A DNA stretch of 64,000 nucleotides from Pachyseris speciosa (taxonomy: Eukaryota; Cnidaria; Anthozoa; Scleractinia; Pachyseridae): positions 84,501-148,500 of the forward strand of contig JAEMWC010001218.1 in the NCBI GenBank assembly GCA_016490735.1. The letters are read 5' to 3'. The notes beneath the pieces are model-generated. The model made no database searches. It was not told where the DNA came from and saw only the letters and a program-made list of their open reading frames with translations. The stretch's first letter is position 1; each line of letters begins with the position of its first letter. Positions 26,371 through 38,715 of this stretch are shown piece after piece. Both the position numbers and the translations under genes were made by a program.

Positions 26371-28780
26371 CACTTCGAATTCCCGTGAAAGGAGCGGATA
26401 TTGATTTTTGGCCTTAAAATCCAAATCCTGGCATCCGGTGGTTATGGTGTCGCAAAGTGAAGTTGTGATTTAAGGGCCTGACACATACTGTATGCCAAAC
26501 AAGAGTGAGTTTAGAGATATTTTGGATTTTAAGGCAAAAAAGCGATATTATGCTCCTTTTTCGGGAAGGTCTTCAAATTGATTTTTGACATCTTTAACTT
26601 GAGATACTCAGTTCCTTAAAGTTAGTCCCCGGTCAAAGGTAAAAACAAGAGTAGTTCGATAATGACAAGGTTTTTACGTTCAGAGCTGACAGCTGATACG
26701 TTATCTGTGAGTCGGTGAGTTTTCAAAACCATTTTACTATATGCTAAAAATTAGGTTTTGTAATTTGTTTGCCGGAAGTTAGTCGAAGACACTCAGCGCT
26801 GACCAGTCTCAATACTGAGTTCAGTATTTCTAATAAATCAAATAAAGTGATTGATTCACAATCCACGAACGATTTATTATTTTTGAGATTTCTTGTTTTC
26901 TACGTTTGAGAGGGGTTATTAATTATAGCAGCCGGTTTGTCCTTTTAGGAATCACAATAAAACCATGCAGAAATTGCTTCACCATAGGGATATATTTTTA
27001 AATAAGTAAATAAACAGCCGATAGTTGCGAAAGGAGGAAGCGAAAGTCTCAACCTTCTTCTGTATTTTGTATATAGATTGCAGAATTCTTATTTTCCCTA
27101 CCTATGAAGCAACTGCAAGGGAGACTATTTCACGACTAGAGTGGTAAGTAAAGTGTTGGGCCATTTGACAGTTGACGGTCAACCATTAATTGAGACCCGC
27201 TGCAATTGTAGAGACTCAGTGCAGACAGCGTGCAAGTGATGATTTATTGGCCTTAAAAATCGATCACATTTCCATTAAATTCGCTCTCCTTTGGCCTAGA
27301 GACTGAATATTATTTTAGAAGCATCAAGGACTGTAGTTATCTTGCGACTTGAAAGCCTGAAATCACAGAAGTAGTGTATTACTTCAGCTTTAAACTGAGC
27401 CAACTGAACTGACTGGCCGTGGCATTAAGGTTTGTTTGAGAGCTCATAGCAAAGAAATCAACCATGCTGCTGATCCTTTTTTGGTTTTGGCAAAAGTCAT
27501 AGGCTTATTTGTCGAATTCAGTGTAGCTAAGACCGCAAAATAAAATAAATACAGACCTGCGTTTCCATGCAAAGTGATAGTTTGAATTTATGGCCAAATT
27601 GCCGCTGACATTTTGCACTAAGATCTTCAACTGCTGAGGAACATTCTTACCATATGACGGAGAACACATACAAGTCGGTGATAGCACAGGCAGCCCAAAC
27701 ATACTATATGTGGAATGCGGGTTTAAAGGTCATTACAGTAAAATTTCCAATTGATCGCCTTTTTGTCAATTGAAGTTTACATTCCTTGACTTGTCACGCG
27801 CAATTTGGATATTTGTGGCTCGCATTTCAAGCACTCTGGTGTAGGACGCGATCATCGAGAAAATAATCATAATAACTTAATATGTAATCTGTAAAGCCTT
27901 CTTCCTTTATTCCATAGCCTCCTTGTACATCCCAGCCGTTTTTAACGCCATTTCGTTGATTTTCCTCAAACGAGTACTTTACGCTATAAAATAATTGTAG
28001 TACAGTAGTCGTAGGAAGGAAATAGCTAGAAGGCACAAGGGGCTATGGAGGAAAGGTAAGAATGCTTTACGGGCTATATTTTAATTGATTATGATTATTT
28101 TATCGATGCTCGCGTAGTTCTAACATACGATACACTTGAGTGTTTATATTATAGCCACAAATGCCCAAATTGGGCGTAATGACGCAAAGTGTATAATTTA
28201 TAAATTGACGAAAATGCGATTTATTACAGCTCTAAAAGCGTTAAGTTTTAGTATTGAAGAAAGATTTGTTATTATTTCTTTGAAATATGCGTACGTATCG
28301 AAATTATCACTAAAAATGCCTTCAGTCAAACCCTGATTCCACACAACATATATGCTTAGGCTGCCTGTGGGGATACGTGTTTCAATGTTTTCCTGTCTGT
28401 ATGTTTCCCTTAATGGTAGAAAGAGTTTGAATTCAGGGTTTTCAAAATGTTTTGGAGTAGACGTTAGACTCTGGAAAAGTAGGCAGCTATCAAAAGTGAG
28501 GCGCCGCAATTAGGCTTCTTATCTTAGGGCGGTTTAGGGGCATGCTCCCCCAGAAAATTTGGAAATCTAGAAGCTCGGAAATGCCATTTTCAGCGTTAAA
28601 GCATCGATTTCAGAGGTAAATTGTGTTGATTTTCAAATGGCATTAATTTTAATGAAAAGCAGTCAGGGAAGCAATGGTGATTTATGAATATGACCCACCA
28701 TACGTGGTATCCTACAATTGCAAGTGATGACTATAAAGGTTATAATAGGACGTTTATTTAAATAGTTAATTCTTATTTTT
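26371..28780. other. No gene recognised
   Basis: About 2.4 kb of AT-rich sequence without a coding frame above background, RNA gene or long repeat that I can recognise. Confidence 0.4.
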
Positions 28781-28788
28781 TTTTTCAG

Positions 28789-28841
28789 GTGGTTCAGATA
28801 AACAGGATTTGCCAAGAGCAACAACAGAGTTTCGTTACGAA
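28789..28841 (+). other. Candidate 53-nt host exon
   Basis: A long T-rich tract ending TTTTTTTTTCAG (acceptor) precedes 53 bases that read open (Gly-Gly-Ser-Asp-Lys-Gln-Asp-Leu-Pro-Arg-Ala-Thr-Thr-Glu-Phe-Arg-Tyr-Glu) and end at GTGAGT (donor). Both sites are near consensus. No partner exon is recognised, so this may be chance. Confidence 0.3.
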
Positions 28842-29147
28842 GTGAGTAATAAGTAGTTCTTTGTAAATTGTGAATTTGCAATAACAAACAGTCATATCGC
28901 CTGTTTTTAGCCTTCATGCGCGTTGTTTAACTACCAACCCACCCCATTTACACGTCACAAAGACTGAGGAATTAACCGATGCAAGTAACTCTATTTCTTT
29001 GTTAAGTTTCGGCTTTCAGAGTTGTTATTGAAATGAAAAGGCCGCTGCTAAGTTTAATCAATGTCATCGTACATTCACCAATTAAAAAAACACTGGATAT
29101 ACATCAGTGGGCTTTGTTTATTATGAACAAGTTTAGACAAATAGTAA

Positions 29148-29484
29148 TGGCCGTTTTTATACTAGAGACGCATAATCCGTCTGGGACATTTGTAGTGAGT
29201 CTGTTTAGTTCGACTGGTGTAAAGACGGGCACAAGACGCATTATACGTCAAGACGAACTATCTTGTTTAGTGCGTCTTTCAAGACGAACTAAAGCGGATA
29301 GTTCGTCTAGACGCATAATCTATACCAGTCGAACTAAACAGACGCACTACAAATGTTTGTCCAAGTTTGTCCTAGACGGATTATGCGTCTCATGTAGTTC
29401 GTCCCGTCTTAACACTACTCGGATAAAATGACAGACGCATAATTCGTCTGGACGGATAATGCGTCTCTAGTATAAAAAGGGCCA
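29148..29484. mobile_element. MITE family A copy 2
   Basis: The ends TGGCCGTTTTTATACTAGAG and CTCTAGTATAAAAAGGGCCA are inverted. The interior is filled with GACGAACTA/GACGCATAAT units in both orientations. It shares terminal sequence with copy 1 at 24691. Confidence 0.75.
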
Positions 29485-30094
29485 TTGACTAACAATTTCA
29501 CTGTCCACATTTAACGAATTAAATGTTTTACATGAGGAACGTACCGCTTTTTTCAGGAGATGCTAAGCCAGTGTAGAGGATCTCAGCCTTATCATCTGAT
29601 TCTCTTGCATGTTGGGTTATACACTGTACTGATCGTGCTTTGATGGTTTAACCTGAGCGTTGCGCGGTATAGCAAGTCTAATTATGTTAATATTAGTTCA
29701 CGCCATAACTTCACATCATGCATGATAAATGCTGATCTGCAGTTAATATACAGTACTAAATTCTACATGTTGTAAATTTTTCATTAGTTTGTATTGAACC
29801 GTACTTTCTTAATCACGTGTTAGACGTTTCGTTATCCCGTGTTATGCGGTACTGACGGTCTAATGTATAAGAATTTTTCTAGCATCAGCTAGCTGGAGCA
29901 TGAGTTAACAAGTACAATCCACCGTTCAAAACCTACTGTTTCCCTTTCTCTAAACCATGTCTTCGTAATCATCATTTAGAGCCTTATCTTGGCGACTGGG
30001 CAACCTTGCTATGCACGATTTTATCTAAGATAGAGAGCAAAGACAAATAATAATTAAATGAAACCAATGTTTTAAAGTGGAGAGGATAATTACC
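29485..30094. other. No gene recognised
   Basis: About 600 bases without coding, RNA or repeat structure that I can support. Confidence 0.35.
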
Positions 30095-30528
30095 TATACC
30101 TGCCAAGTGTCACGCCTAAGGCGTGATTGTCACGCCTGCGGATTGAAAACCTCAATGTCACACCTACTCACGCCTGTATTCCAATTTCTCACGCCTAGTA
30201 GAAGATATTGCTGTTTTAGGCGATAATTTTATAAAATAATAATATCGTACATTGATATGATTCTTACTAAACAACTACGTCGACATATATTTCTAAATTG
30301 CCATGGTTTTAAAATGGCTAGTTTGAATATTACCACTCTTTAGACGAGCTATTGTATTATCTTGTAAATATTCAAAGCATCGATCGATGTACTGGCAAGA
30401 CGGAAGTCTTCGGAACATCCTCGGAAGTCTTCGGACATCTTCGGATATCTTCAGAGCCCTACGAAAAATCCTGGCACTCTCAGTAGAAAAATGTCACGCC
30501 TATAAAGTAAAAAAAAGTTGGCAGGTTT
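30095..30528. mobile_element. Element with CCTGCCAA ends and GTCACGCCT repeats
   Basis: It begins TATACCTGCCAAGTGTCACG and ends TTGGCAGGT. GTCACGCCT occurs several times inside, and GGAAGTCTTCGGA-type repeats lie near 30400-30460. It is related to the nested element at 24942. Confidence 0.55.
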
Positions 30529-32129
30529 AATTACCGTTGGAAAGACTGTTTTATAACTTCGAATTGTTCTTTTAATTTGCCCAATATTTTGCATTTTACG
30601 CTAAATTTCAAGTCCCAGTTTTACTCGGTTTGAGGAAATGAGAGGTCTTTTCGAAGCTGGCAGGCGTACGTTTCTCGAAACCCCGGAAACTTTTCGGGTC
30701 TATTTCGGGTGCCACAATTTCCTTCATATCTTAAAAAGGAAGACGTTTCCGGGCATGAAATTTTGCAACAAATTTGCCCTTTCCTATCTTGAAATCATAG
30801 TTAAAGGCCAGAATAGAATGGATCTTAGTGTTTGAAATGGCTTTTCGGGCCCGAAAAGTTTACTGGGGAACAAGAGGCTACTAAGCTATTTGAAAAACAA
30901 ACAGGGCTTCCCGAGTGATAAACCTTCCCTGGATGGTAGTTTCTGGCTGTCACCCTTACAGATATCGTCAACAACAGAAATTCAAGCGAAAATGTGTCCC
31001 GATACTGTGGCAGATATTTATCTCAATAGATTTTTTGTCAGTTGTGGCTCGAAAAGAATCAATCGCAGAGGGGAAACAGATGCAACTTTTGGAACTGGTC
31101 TTCAACAGTCCCAGGAAATCCGACGAGAAATGACCTCAATAATGTGAGGATTCTCGCATTCTAACACGACTTGGCATTACACGTAAAACCGTGATCAGTA
31201 TGTATACCGGCATCATAATTTTTTACAGCATCGCTAAGGCAACTGAACACTTTAATTCGGAGAGATGTAAGCTTAAAGTTACGTTATTTGTACAATTTTT
31301 AATCGATGAAGAGGTGAGAACAAATTTTATCTTGTGGCTCATACAAAGTCTCTTACAAAACGGGCATTATTACTGCATTGAACAATCTTAATCCCGCATT
31401 TAGAGCGCCTGCGTACATGCATGTATATGTCCAAAATTTATCCACATGAAAACCATTATAGACCTTATCACGGTTTTGGAAGCCATCTTGGTAGGCAAAC
31501 GTAACAGAACTTACAGTGTTCGTATGGAAATCCGTTGTCAAAAAAATGCGTGAAGCGCTTGTTTCTCAGCAAAAAGTTAGGGTTCCACTGACAAAATTTG
31601 AGGGAATTAGCTCTGCCAGAAAGCGTTTTCTGGCTTTTTGAATTTGTCCATACATTCGTCTGTAATTCTTTGCCCTGGGCTTGGTTTGTTTTTAAACGTT
31701 TAACCAATTAATTGAGGTCAGTTTCTAGTTCCTTTACTTCGGTTGAAGTAAGCACCTGCCAGAGGTCTGACAGGAGCCGGGTCTTGTATTGAAAGCACTG
31801 CTAACGCTGGAGATGTGTGAGAATGCCATGCTTGAAATATAGATAACCACTTTTGAGGGGCTTTTAATGACTGTGAATTTTTAATATATATGTATAAAAG
31901 GAGGTTTCATTGTGTTTTGAATCTCCTCTGGGATATGTATCATCCTTCTACAACCAGGGACTGCCGATGGAGAGGGCTGGTAGGGCTTACAGGCTCCAGT
32001 CATCATGGATAATGTATGAATTTTACCCCTTGAACTTGACCTTGTTAATTAAAGTCTTGTGTTAAAGTGATCATGCACCCTAAAATTATTTTATATGCTA
32101 GTCCCTTGTGCTCGTGACTGAAATAGTTA

Positions 32130-32175
<46 letters not shown>

Positions 32176-32183
32176 GAGTGAAA
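30529..32183. other. No gene recognised
   Basis: Short unrelated ORFs only. From about 32130 the sequence matches the border of the palindromic element below (TTTCTAAAGAAACTG hairpin). Confidence 0.35.
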
Positions 32184-32206
32184 CACGAAAATTTGGTTTA
32201 TCAACG

Positions 32207-32237
<31 letters not shown>

Positions 32238-32249
32238 GGATTCGAATCC

Positions 32250-32280
<31 letters not shown>

Positions 32281-32303
32281 CGTTGATAAACCAAATTTTC
32301 GTG
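32184..32303. repeat. Perfect 120-nt palindrome centred on TTCGAA
   Basis: The 60-base arms 32184-32243 and 32244-32303 are exact reverse complements with no spacer. The centre GGGATTCGAATCCC resembles a tRNA T-arm (box B). It is read directly from the sequence and checked base by base. Confidence 0.95.
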
Positions 32304-32901
32304 AAATCGTTATAGATAACCAGTTTTTAGGGCCTGTTAATGACTTTGGTACATTACATTCCTCTACAACTATCTTGTATTAAAGTCCTGTATAAAAGTG
32401 ATCACTGTATGTTTTACATGTTAGTGTGTTTGATCAGCTTACATATGTCTTTCAACAGACCATTTTACAATTGTATGCTCACTGACCAGGCCTATGAATG
32501 GAAACGACTCTGGCGGTGATCTTGTTGTGGTACAGACCTCACTGCTTTTCTCTGGTCCTCACTTACATGAGAAAGACATAGGTTTGTATCAGAACAAGGT
32601 CACTTCCAGCCTCGCTTTCCATTCAACACTACAACTGCAAAATGGGCTATTTGTGTTTGGTTGAGAATTTTTTGTCTCCCCTTCATCTCAAGGCCATTGC
32701 CATTAAATAATTTGGACGAGAGGGGAATAAATTTATTATCATTACATTCATCTCACATATGACAACCCACAAAGTCAATTAAGGTTGACACATGAAGGCC
32801 ACACCTAAGAGAAAAAAGGATTAAGTTGATACAGTTTGATCACTAATTAATGAACAATTTCAAGTCCCAGGAACTGATAAAAACTGAAATTTTGGAGTCT
32901 T

Positions 32902-33291
32902 TTAAAGGAGCAGTGTCACCGGGATTTTGGCTGTTTTTGGTTCAATTCTGCCAAAATTACTGCCTTTTACCTGTTATCATGCAAAAAATGCTCCTACAGA
33001 ATCAGCAAGATGAATTCCAATGAAATTTTAGCAGGGAGAGCTAACCATAATAATTTTTTTGGTGATTTTTCAATGCATAGCTTGAAATTTTGAAACAACT
33101 TGCCAGTTTTTTCAAATTTCAATCCATTTCCATCCTCGTCATCTTAGATGAAATACAGGAGTTTATAGTGTCAATGCAGTACTACAGTCTTTGGCAACAA
33201 AACTAGACCATTATTTTAAGGTTTTCACCGATACATTGGCAGTTTTAAGCTTTTGAAATGATGGTACAAAAGCGTGACACTGTCCCTTTAA
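32902..33291. mobile_element. TTAA-flanked MITE (GTGTCAC ends)
   Basis: TTAA plus AGGAGCAGTGTCAC at the left and GTGACACTGTCCCT plus TTAA at the right. A TTAA target duplication with short inverted ends is the pattern of piggyBac-type non-autonomous elements. It is 390 bases and non-coding. Confidence 0.7.
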
Positions 33292-34716
33292 GTTACAAGA
33301 TCTTATTATGCTTTTAACGCTCTGTAGATTTAGTAGCAACAAAAGTGTATGAGATTAACTTGTCAAACATTTAAAGAGGAAAGTTTGATGATTTCTGGGA
33401 CACTCCTTCTGAAGAATTGCATGTGAAAATGTAGAATGTTAATTGTATACAGTAGGACTTTAGCAGGTCCGCATCAGCTCTTTAACCTGCTTTAACAAAT
33501 AAAGTATGTATGTATGAAAATCACCTCTTGGTTATGTGAGGGTCCTACCAGTTAAGGATGCTTCAGTATTTGAGTTATAACATGCTAGCATATGTTAATT
33601 ACATGTCTGGAAATGACAGGGCCTAATTAACCCATCATTGCAGAGATTTGACATTAGGTCCAAGTTAGTTCTGTGAAGACAATTGTGCAGTATGGGAAAC
33701 TAAGCCAAACTTAATAAGCTGTCACAAATCAATTGGGTTGATCGTGAAGAATGTGATCATTAAACACTTGGATGCTTATTTACGTCACCATCAGAAGCTG
33801 AAATAATTATTAATGCAGGCCTTGATCCACCCCTGTTTTTCAACGAGGAAGAGAAATAGGGAATTATACATAAATACAGCCTCTGATCAATTCAGACATT
33901 GTTCACATGGTTCATTTATTTCACACTAATTTACATAAAATTAGCATAGAAAGAAAAGTATAGTCACAACAGACGATCACAAGATAAAATACTTACACTA
34001 CGGGTTATAAAATGTGTGTGGTGGTCAAAGTAGCGAACGCTTTCTAGTTGACCACAATACTCTGTGTGGAACTCTTGTATTTAAGTGACAGCTGGGATGT
34101 CTCTCCAACAGTTTGAAAGAAATGCCTAATTAGGAGTAATCTTGTCTTGTTACTCCTTAGAGACGCTTTTTGTAGAAAGTATATATAGTTGCCTTTCCTT
34201 TTAACCCTTTAGTGACCAGGGCCAAATTCTCCCAACAAAGTAACTATAGAGAATAAAGGAAATGATCACAAATGAGAAAACTTCTTTATGTTTACCCAAC
34301 TTCTCCCAACTGGTACCATGTGAAATATATGAAGAAGAGTGAGGAGGAAATACAGGTTCACATCAGGGTGTAAATGTCAACTACATACTCAAGTAGTGAA
34401 ACTGTGGTTATTGTTTAACTCATTTTGATTATTCATCTAATTATTGTACTACTGAAACACTAGCAGTGGCCAGTTGTTTAAAAGCCAATTAATGCCAATT
34501 AGAAAATAAACCAGGAATTAGTTAATCAAGGTTTTGAACTCTTTAGTGCTTAAATCCAATTAAACTGTTCAGAGAGTTATTGTAAAGTCAAAAGCTGGCA
34601 AAAAACTCTTGCAAAAATCTCATAACTGATTTAATATTTCCACTGGAATCAAAGCTCACATACCCTTTTGTTAGGAAGCTGGAAAATGAAATTTAAAAAG
34701 TACCACCACGTGTGTG

Positions 34717-34717
<1 letters not shown>
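33292..34717. other. No gene recognised; TATG-tailed retroposon remnant
   Basis: Around 33430-33510 a stretch ends AAATAAAGTATGTATGTATG, like a SINE/LINE tail. The rest shows nothing I can support. Confidence 0.35.

Positions 34718-34763
<46 letters not shown>
34718..34763. repeat. (AAT)n microsatellite, left flank
   Basis: About 15 AAT units directly before the tRNA-bearing inverted-repeat element. Confidence 0.9.
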
Positions 34764-34764
<1 letters not shown>

Positions 34765-35006
34765 TAAATATGTGACTGATCATCGCAGTTATGAACACTA
34801 CTTAAGCAGTAGAGAAAATAAAGCCTGAAAAAATTTCAGGCTTGTATGAGATTCGAACCCATGACCTCTGCAATACCGGTGCAGTGTTCTACCAACTGAG
34901 CTAACAAGCCATCTGGGAGATGTTAAAGTCTGAATTTTTCTTCAGGCTTTATTTTCACTACTGCTTAAGTAGTGTTCATAACTGCGATGATTAGTCACAC
35001 ATTTAA
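34764..35006. mobile_element. Inverted-repeat element carrying a tRNA-like gene
   Basis: The left arm starts TTAAATATGTGACTGATCAT and the right arm ends ATGATTAGTCACACATTTAA. Arms are about 70 bases (both contain CAGTTATGAACACTACTTAA) and end at AAAGCCTGAA / TTCAGGCTTT. Between them lies a tRNA-like sequence. A second, rearranged copy is at 38716. Confidence 0.8.
34839..34910 (-). tRNA. tRNA-like sequence (anticodon position GGT), probably a repeat-borne tRNA relic
   Basis: It is 72 nt and folds as a cloverleaf. The acceptor stem GGCTTGT/ACAAGCC is perfect, the D stem has one mismatch, the anticodon stem CTGCA/TGCAG has loop CCGGTAT, and the T arm is ATGGG-TTCGAAT-CTCAT. Position 33 is C instead of the usual T and the D stem is imperfect, so it may not be a working tRNA. 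It is the interior of an inverted-repeat element. Confidence 0.5.
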
Positions 35007-35052
35007 TCATTAATCCGCAGTTCAAATATAGGATTTTCATATATTCATTCAC

Positions 35053-35092
<40 letters not shown>
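35053..35092. repeat. (AAT)n microsatellite, right flank
   Basis: Second AAT array shortly after the same element, suggesting insertion into, or spread together with, AAT repeats. Confidence 0.9.
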
Positions 35093-35094
<2 letters not shown>

Positions 35095-37158
35095 TGTATT
35101 ACAACCGAAGTCTCAAATCTTTGTACCCGAGCACATATGCTCTACTAATTGGGGAGACTAAATCAAGTAAGGCAAGGCAAGGCTAGACAAGATACAAAAT
35201 ACAAGATGAATGCACTTAAAAATACTTTATCTATGTAAAGCACTGAAAAAAACTTGCATTATAGCTTATAGCTGGTAGGAAAATAGTGCCAGTGACAGAA
35301 AGTAAAATTCTACACTGAGTGTGACATTTCGTATGTCTCAAAACATGATCAACAGCACCCCTTAAAGGTAACGGCTGTTCCCTTTGCTGTGAGAAAAAGT
35401 GAAACAATTTCATCCTCAGAAACTTACTTCCCGCACTCTATTCAGAGACTGGCGGGTCTAAAGTACAGGTCACATTCCACAGGTCACAAGTACAGGTTCT
35501 GCTATAGTGACTAAGCCAAACAGTTTCTCCTCAGTCTAAAAAGTAATTTGGATAGTGATTATAGGGCGAGGAGATACTTCTGGGCTTCTTCATTATTAGT
35601 GTGCAGGTGTAAGTTCTGTGCATTATAGAACGGTCTCACGGTCTTGAAATTTTATGAATGATGCCCTGTAAAATACTGTAGGTATTTTTTTCAGTTGGGA
35701 TATGACTATGCGGGGAAATAAAATCCCAAATCTCTGCAATTTAAAGTGCAATAATGTCTAATTATGCATGGTTATTCCAAAGTTTCCTTTTGGATTCCTT
35801 TAAATGGCCAATCTTAAACAGGGCTTACTTCAACATGAAAGGGAATGTGCAAACAAAGGCAGGAAGTCTTAGTACAGGAAAATATACATACAAAAAGCCC
35901 CACCTCCAGGAAAACGTGTAGGCCATCGATATTATACTCATTACGAAGGATTTCGAGGCCATGGAATAACTGAGAACATAACTCTCTTTCGGTAGATGTT
36001 AAATGACCACTGATGACCTACCCAGGCAACGAGAATAAACCAGTATAAACTCATACGTTTTTCTGTTGAGTTGACTAAATCTTCAGTGTTTGCACAATTC
36101 GATCAGTTCAACGTCGTGACGATACATCCTCGAATTGTGAAGATGTATCTCGCGGGGAAAGGAACATACATTCTGGCAACTCGAGCTTCTTTTCAAATCC
36201 ACCATAACGGAAAGAAGTGAACTGATGCCACGACCGATACTCTGTTCGCAGGTTGGATGACTGATGTCACACTGGAACCGTTCCTTCCCTCGATTTGGTC
36301 GTTAAACTTAGCCTTTGTCTTCTTACTTTGTTCGGGTTAGCTGAAGCGCACCTATTGGGCAAGTGCCTAGGCGACACTTGGGTGCGTCAGCTTCACTTTC
36401 TCGTCCGTAATTTCTTGTTCCCTTCTTGGATTGCTGTGAGGCGCATGCGCATCAGCGCAGTGACAGATATTCGCCTCCCACTACTATAAGACATATACGG
36501 CTTTAAATTATAAATAGGCAAGTGACTTTATGTTCTTATCAGTGAATAATCGCCGAGCACTGGGAGGTGAGGGTGGCCACCTCTGAATCCCTATGGGGCT
36601 CAATGCGTGTCTTTCATTACCTGGTACTAGGGAGTCCTTTTCACCGGGACGACCTAAGGTGGTTTCGGCCACGCGCTGGGGGCCCAGGTGAATAACTGGG
36701 GGTGCTCAGTCACACACAAGTGTGACACTCGCACAAAGCGTGTGCATAACGGCTGGTCAGCAGGTAAAGTCCCAACTGGGTAACTTCCCAATTGGGTAAC
36801 AACAGCCACGAGCACCCCCGACGAGGGTTTTGTCATTTTTTTTTCGTCAAAAGGTAAATTGTTCGTCGTAGCTGCTCGGCTGCTGCTCTCTTTTCCTCTT
36901 TGTTTAGGGTTGTTTAGGATTCCTATCGACTTCTGTCTTCTCGGCCTAGCGAGAGCAAAAAGAACCAAAGCCTCGTCATTGTTTTGCAATGTATTTCAAG
37001 AACACGTCTCCACAGGCGAGGAAAAATTCCTCAAATGAAAAGATGAAAGAAACAAGTATAATTGAAGCATATAAAGCAGCAGAGAACAAAGAACTGTAGG
37101 AGAGTACTTTGCCGATGAATGAGCATGCGTTTCGTCTTGAAGTGGTTGAGCCCTTTTT
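35093..37158. other. No gene recognised
   Basis: About 2 kb with short ORFs of unlikely coding value. Around 36650-36800 a GC-richer stretch has inverted ACTGGGTAACTTCCCAATTGGGTAA-like pairs (quoted here only as a pattern). There is no RNA gene. Confidence 0.35.
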
Positions 37159-37392
37159 AAGTATTGTGCCCTAATGTTCGGCAATAAGACAAACGCAGCT
37201 AAAGTTAGTCTCCACACGTTTCCAGACGTAGATGGCGAGCCGTGAGGGAGCAAGTGGATAGCATTTGTATTAGCGGAAAGATATGACGACTGGATTCCTG
37301 GTACTGACCGCTTATGTAGCAATCATTTTGCAGCTGACCGTTACGATGGACGAGTTTTCTTCAAAATGAGTTTTACAACCATCATGATTTAA
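37159..37392 (+). pseudogene. THAP zinc-finger domain relic
   Basis: The 78-codon frame with one internal TGA reads Val-Ser-Leu-His-Thr-Phe-Pro, then Lys-Trp-Ile-Ala, then Leu-Cys-Ser-Asn-His-Phe, the THAP C2CH pattern (His-x-Phe-Pro and Cys-x2-His-Phe). Of the first Cys pair only one remains (Tyr-Cys-Ala-Leu-Met-Phe). THAP domains are DNA-binding modules of P-element-type transposases and host regulators. It is a decayed copy. Confidence 0.6.
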
Positions 37393-38715
37393 GTTACTGC
37401 AACACCTGAGCTTCATCAGAGACCTAAAGACGACAGAGGAATTAACCGTGATGACGTTGGAACGCCGATGACACCGATTTTAAGTTTTCTGGAGAACTTA
37501 AGCGCATGACGGAAACTTTTTCTTTCTTTTTCTTTACTTCAACGCCTTTCGTAGTAATATAGTCGCTAAATAGTTTGCCAGCATTTTCCAAGTTCAACAA
37601 ATTGGAATATTCGCGAAATAGTTAGAGAAAAGAAAAGTTAGATTTTGAAATTACGTTTCCGTTGCCGTCGCCGTCGTCTTTGCTAAAGCTCCCTAGTAAT
37701 TCGGCCATGATTGCCTTCTTATTCTCGCTTTCGCGAGAATAAGAGCATTAAACGCCAGTTCAACCAAATTGTTCTTTCTTTTGTCATTGCCTTCCGATGA
37801 TGCTTGAATTCCTCTTTCTTGAAGAAACGCTCAAAGCTAAGACAAATTTTGGCGCTGAAAAATATTTGAGCTGCCTTTTACCCCCTTCTTCAGACGTGCC
37901 TTTATTAACGACGACTGTTAGAACTTCTTCTTAATTCAAAGTGGCTTCGATCAGCTTCGATGAACTGAGAAAAACGGACATAACAAAGGAACACTCTCTT
38001 ATACTCCAAGGAAAAACAATCAATCTATTTCCAGGAGCCTCGTTTCGGTGTCCGATTTTCGTCACCAGTATCTCACGAACAAGTATATCGAAAGTGGGCT
38101 ATTAAGACTTGAACTCCCCCACGTAGAAAATAATTAATCTTATTAAGATGTTGTACGATCTTGCAAGAGCCTGAACAAATGTAAAATGGAAATTAAGATC
38201 TCAGATCCTAAGATATCTTACGTTTATTTAAGAACCTTGTTAGAACGTTGATGAACTTTGATGCACAACATCGGTAAGATCTTACCAAGACCCCAATAAG
38301 ATCTTATATTAGAAAGATGTTAATGAAAACTCTCAATGAGACCTTAGTAACTACTAATCAAGAGCTTATTTACGTCTTACAAGACCTTAACTGGCAAGAT
38401 CTGACAAGATCTTACTAAGATAAGTGTACAGTTCGATCCATCGATAGCTTTGACGGCTTTGAACCGGAGTCATGTGCGTGGGTTTTACGCTGACATGGAA
38501 ACTAGCAGCTTTTTCCTCAATCAATTATTTCAAATTTCTCAAAAAAACTTAATGGCTATTCGGTGGCATACAACAAAGGTAGGAGTACTATTTGATTAAC
38601 CAATGGATTTGACAAAGCGTTGCCTTAAAATAACATTCAATATAATTTTATTCACCCGCCGCATTCGCAAGTTGTTCGAAAAGAAACCCTTGATTCGTAA
38701 TTATTATCACTTTAT
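37393..38715. other. No gene; cluster of AAGATCTTA motifs
   Basis: At about 38140-38420 the palindromic AAGATCTTA and near variants (GATCTTAC, AAGATCTGA) recur many times in 280 bases. There is no coding pattern in the stretch. Confidence 0.4.

Noticed and set aside
36654..37322. Two minus ORFs of 108-111 residues
   Set aside because: No recognisable domain. The second lies antisense to the THAP relic, and the GC-rich repeat explains their length.
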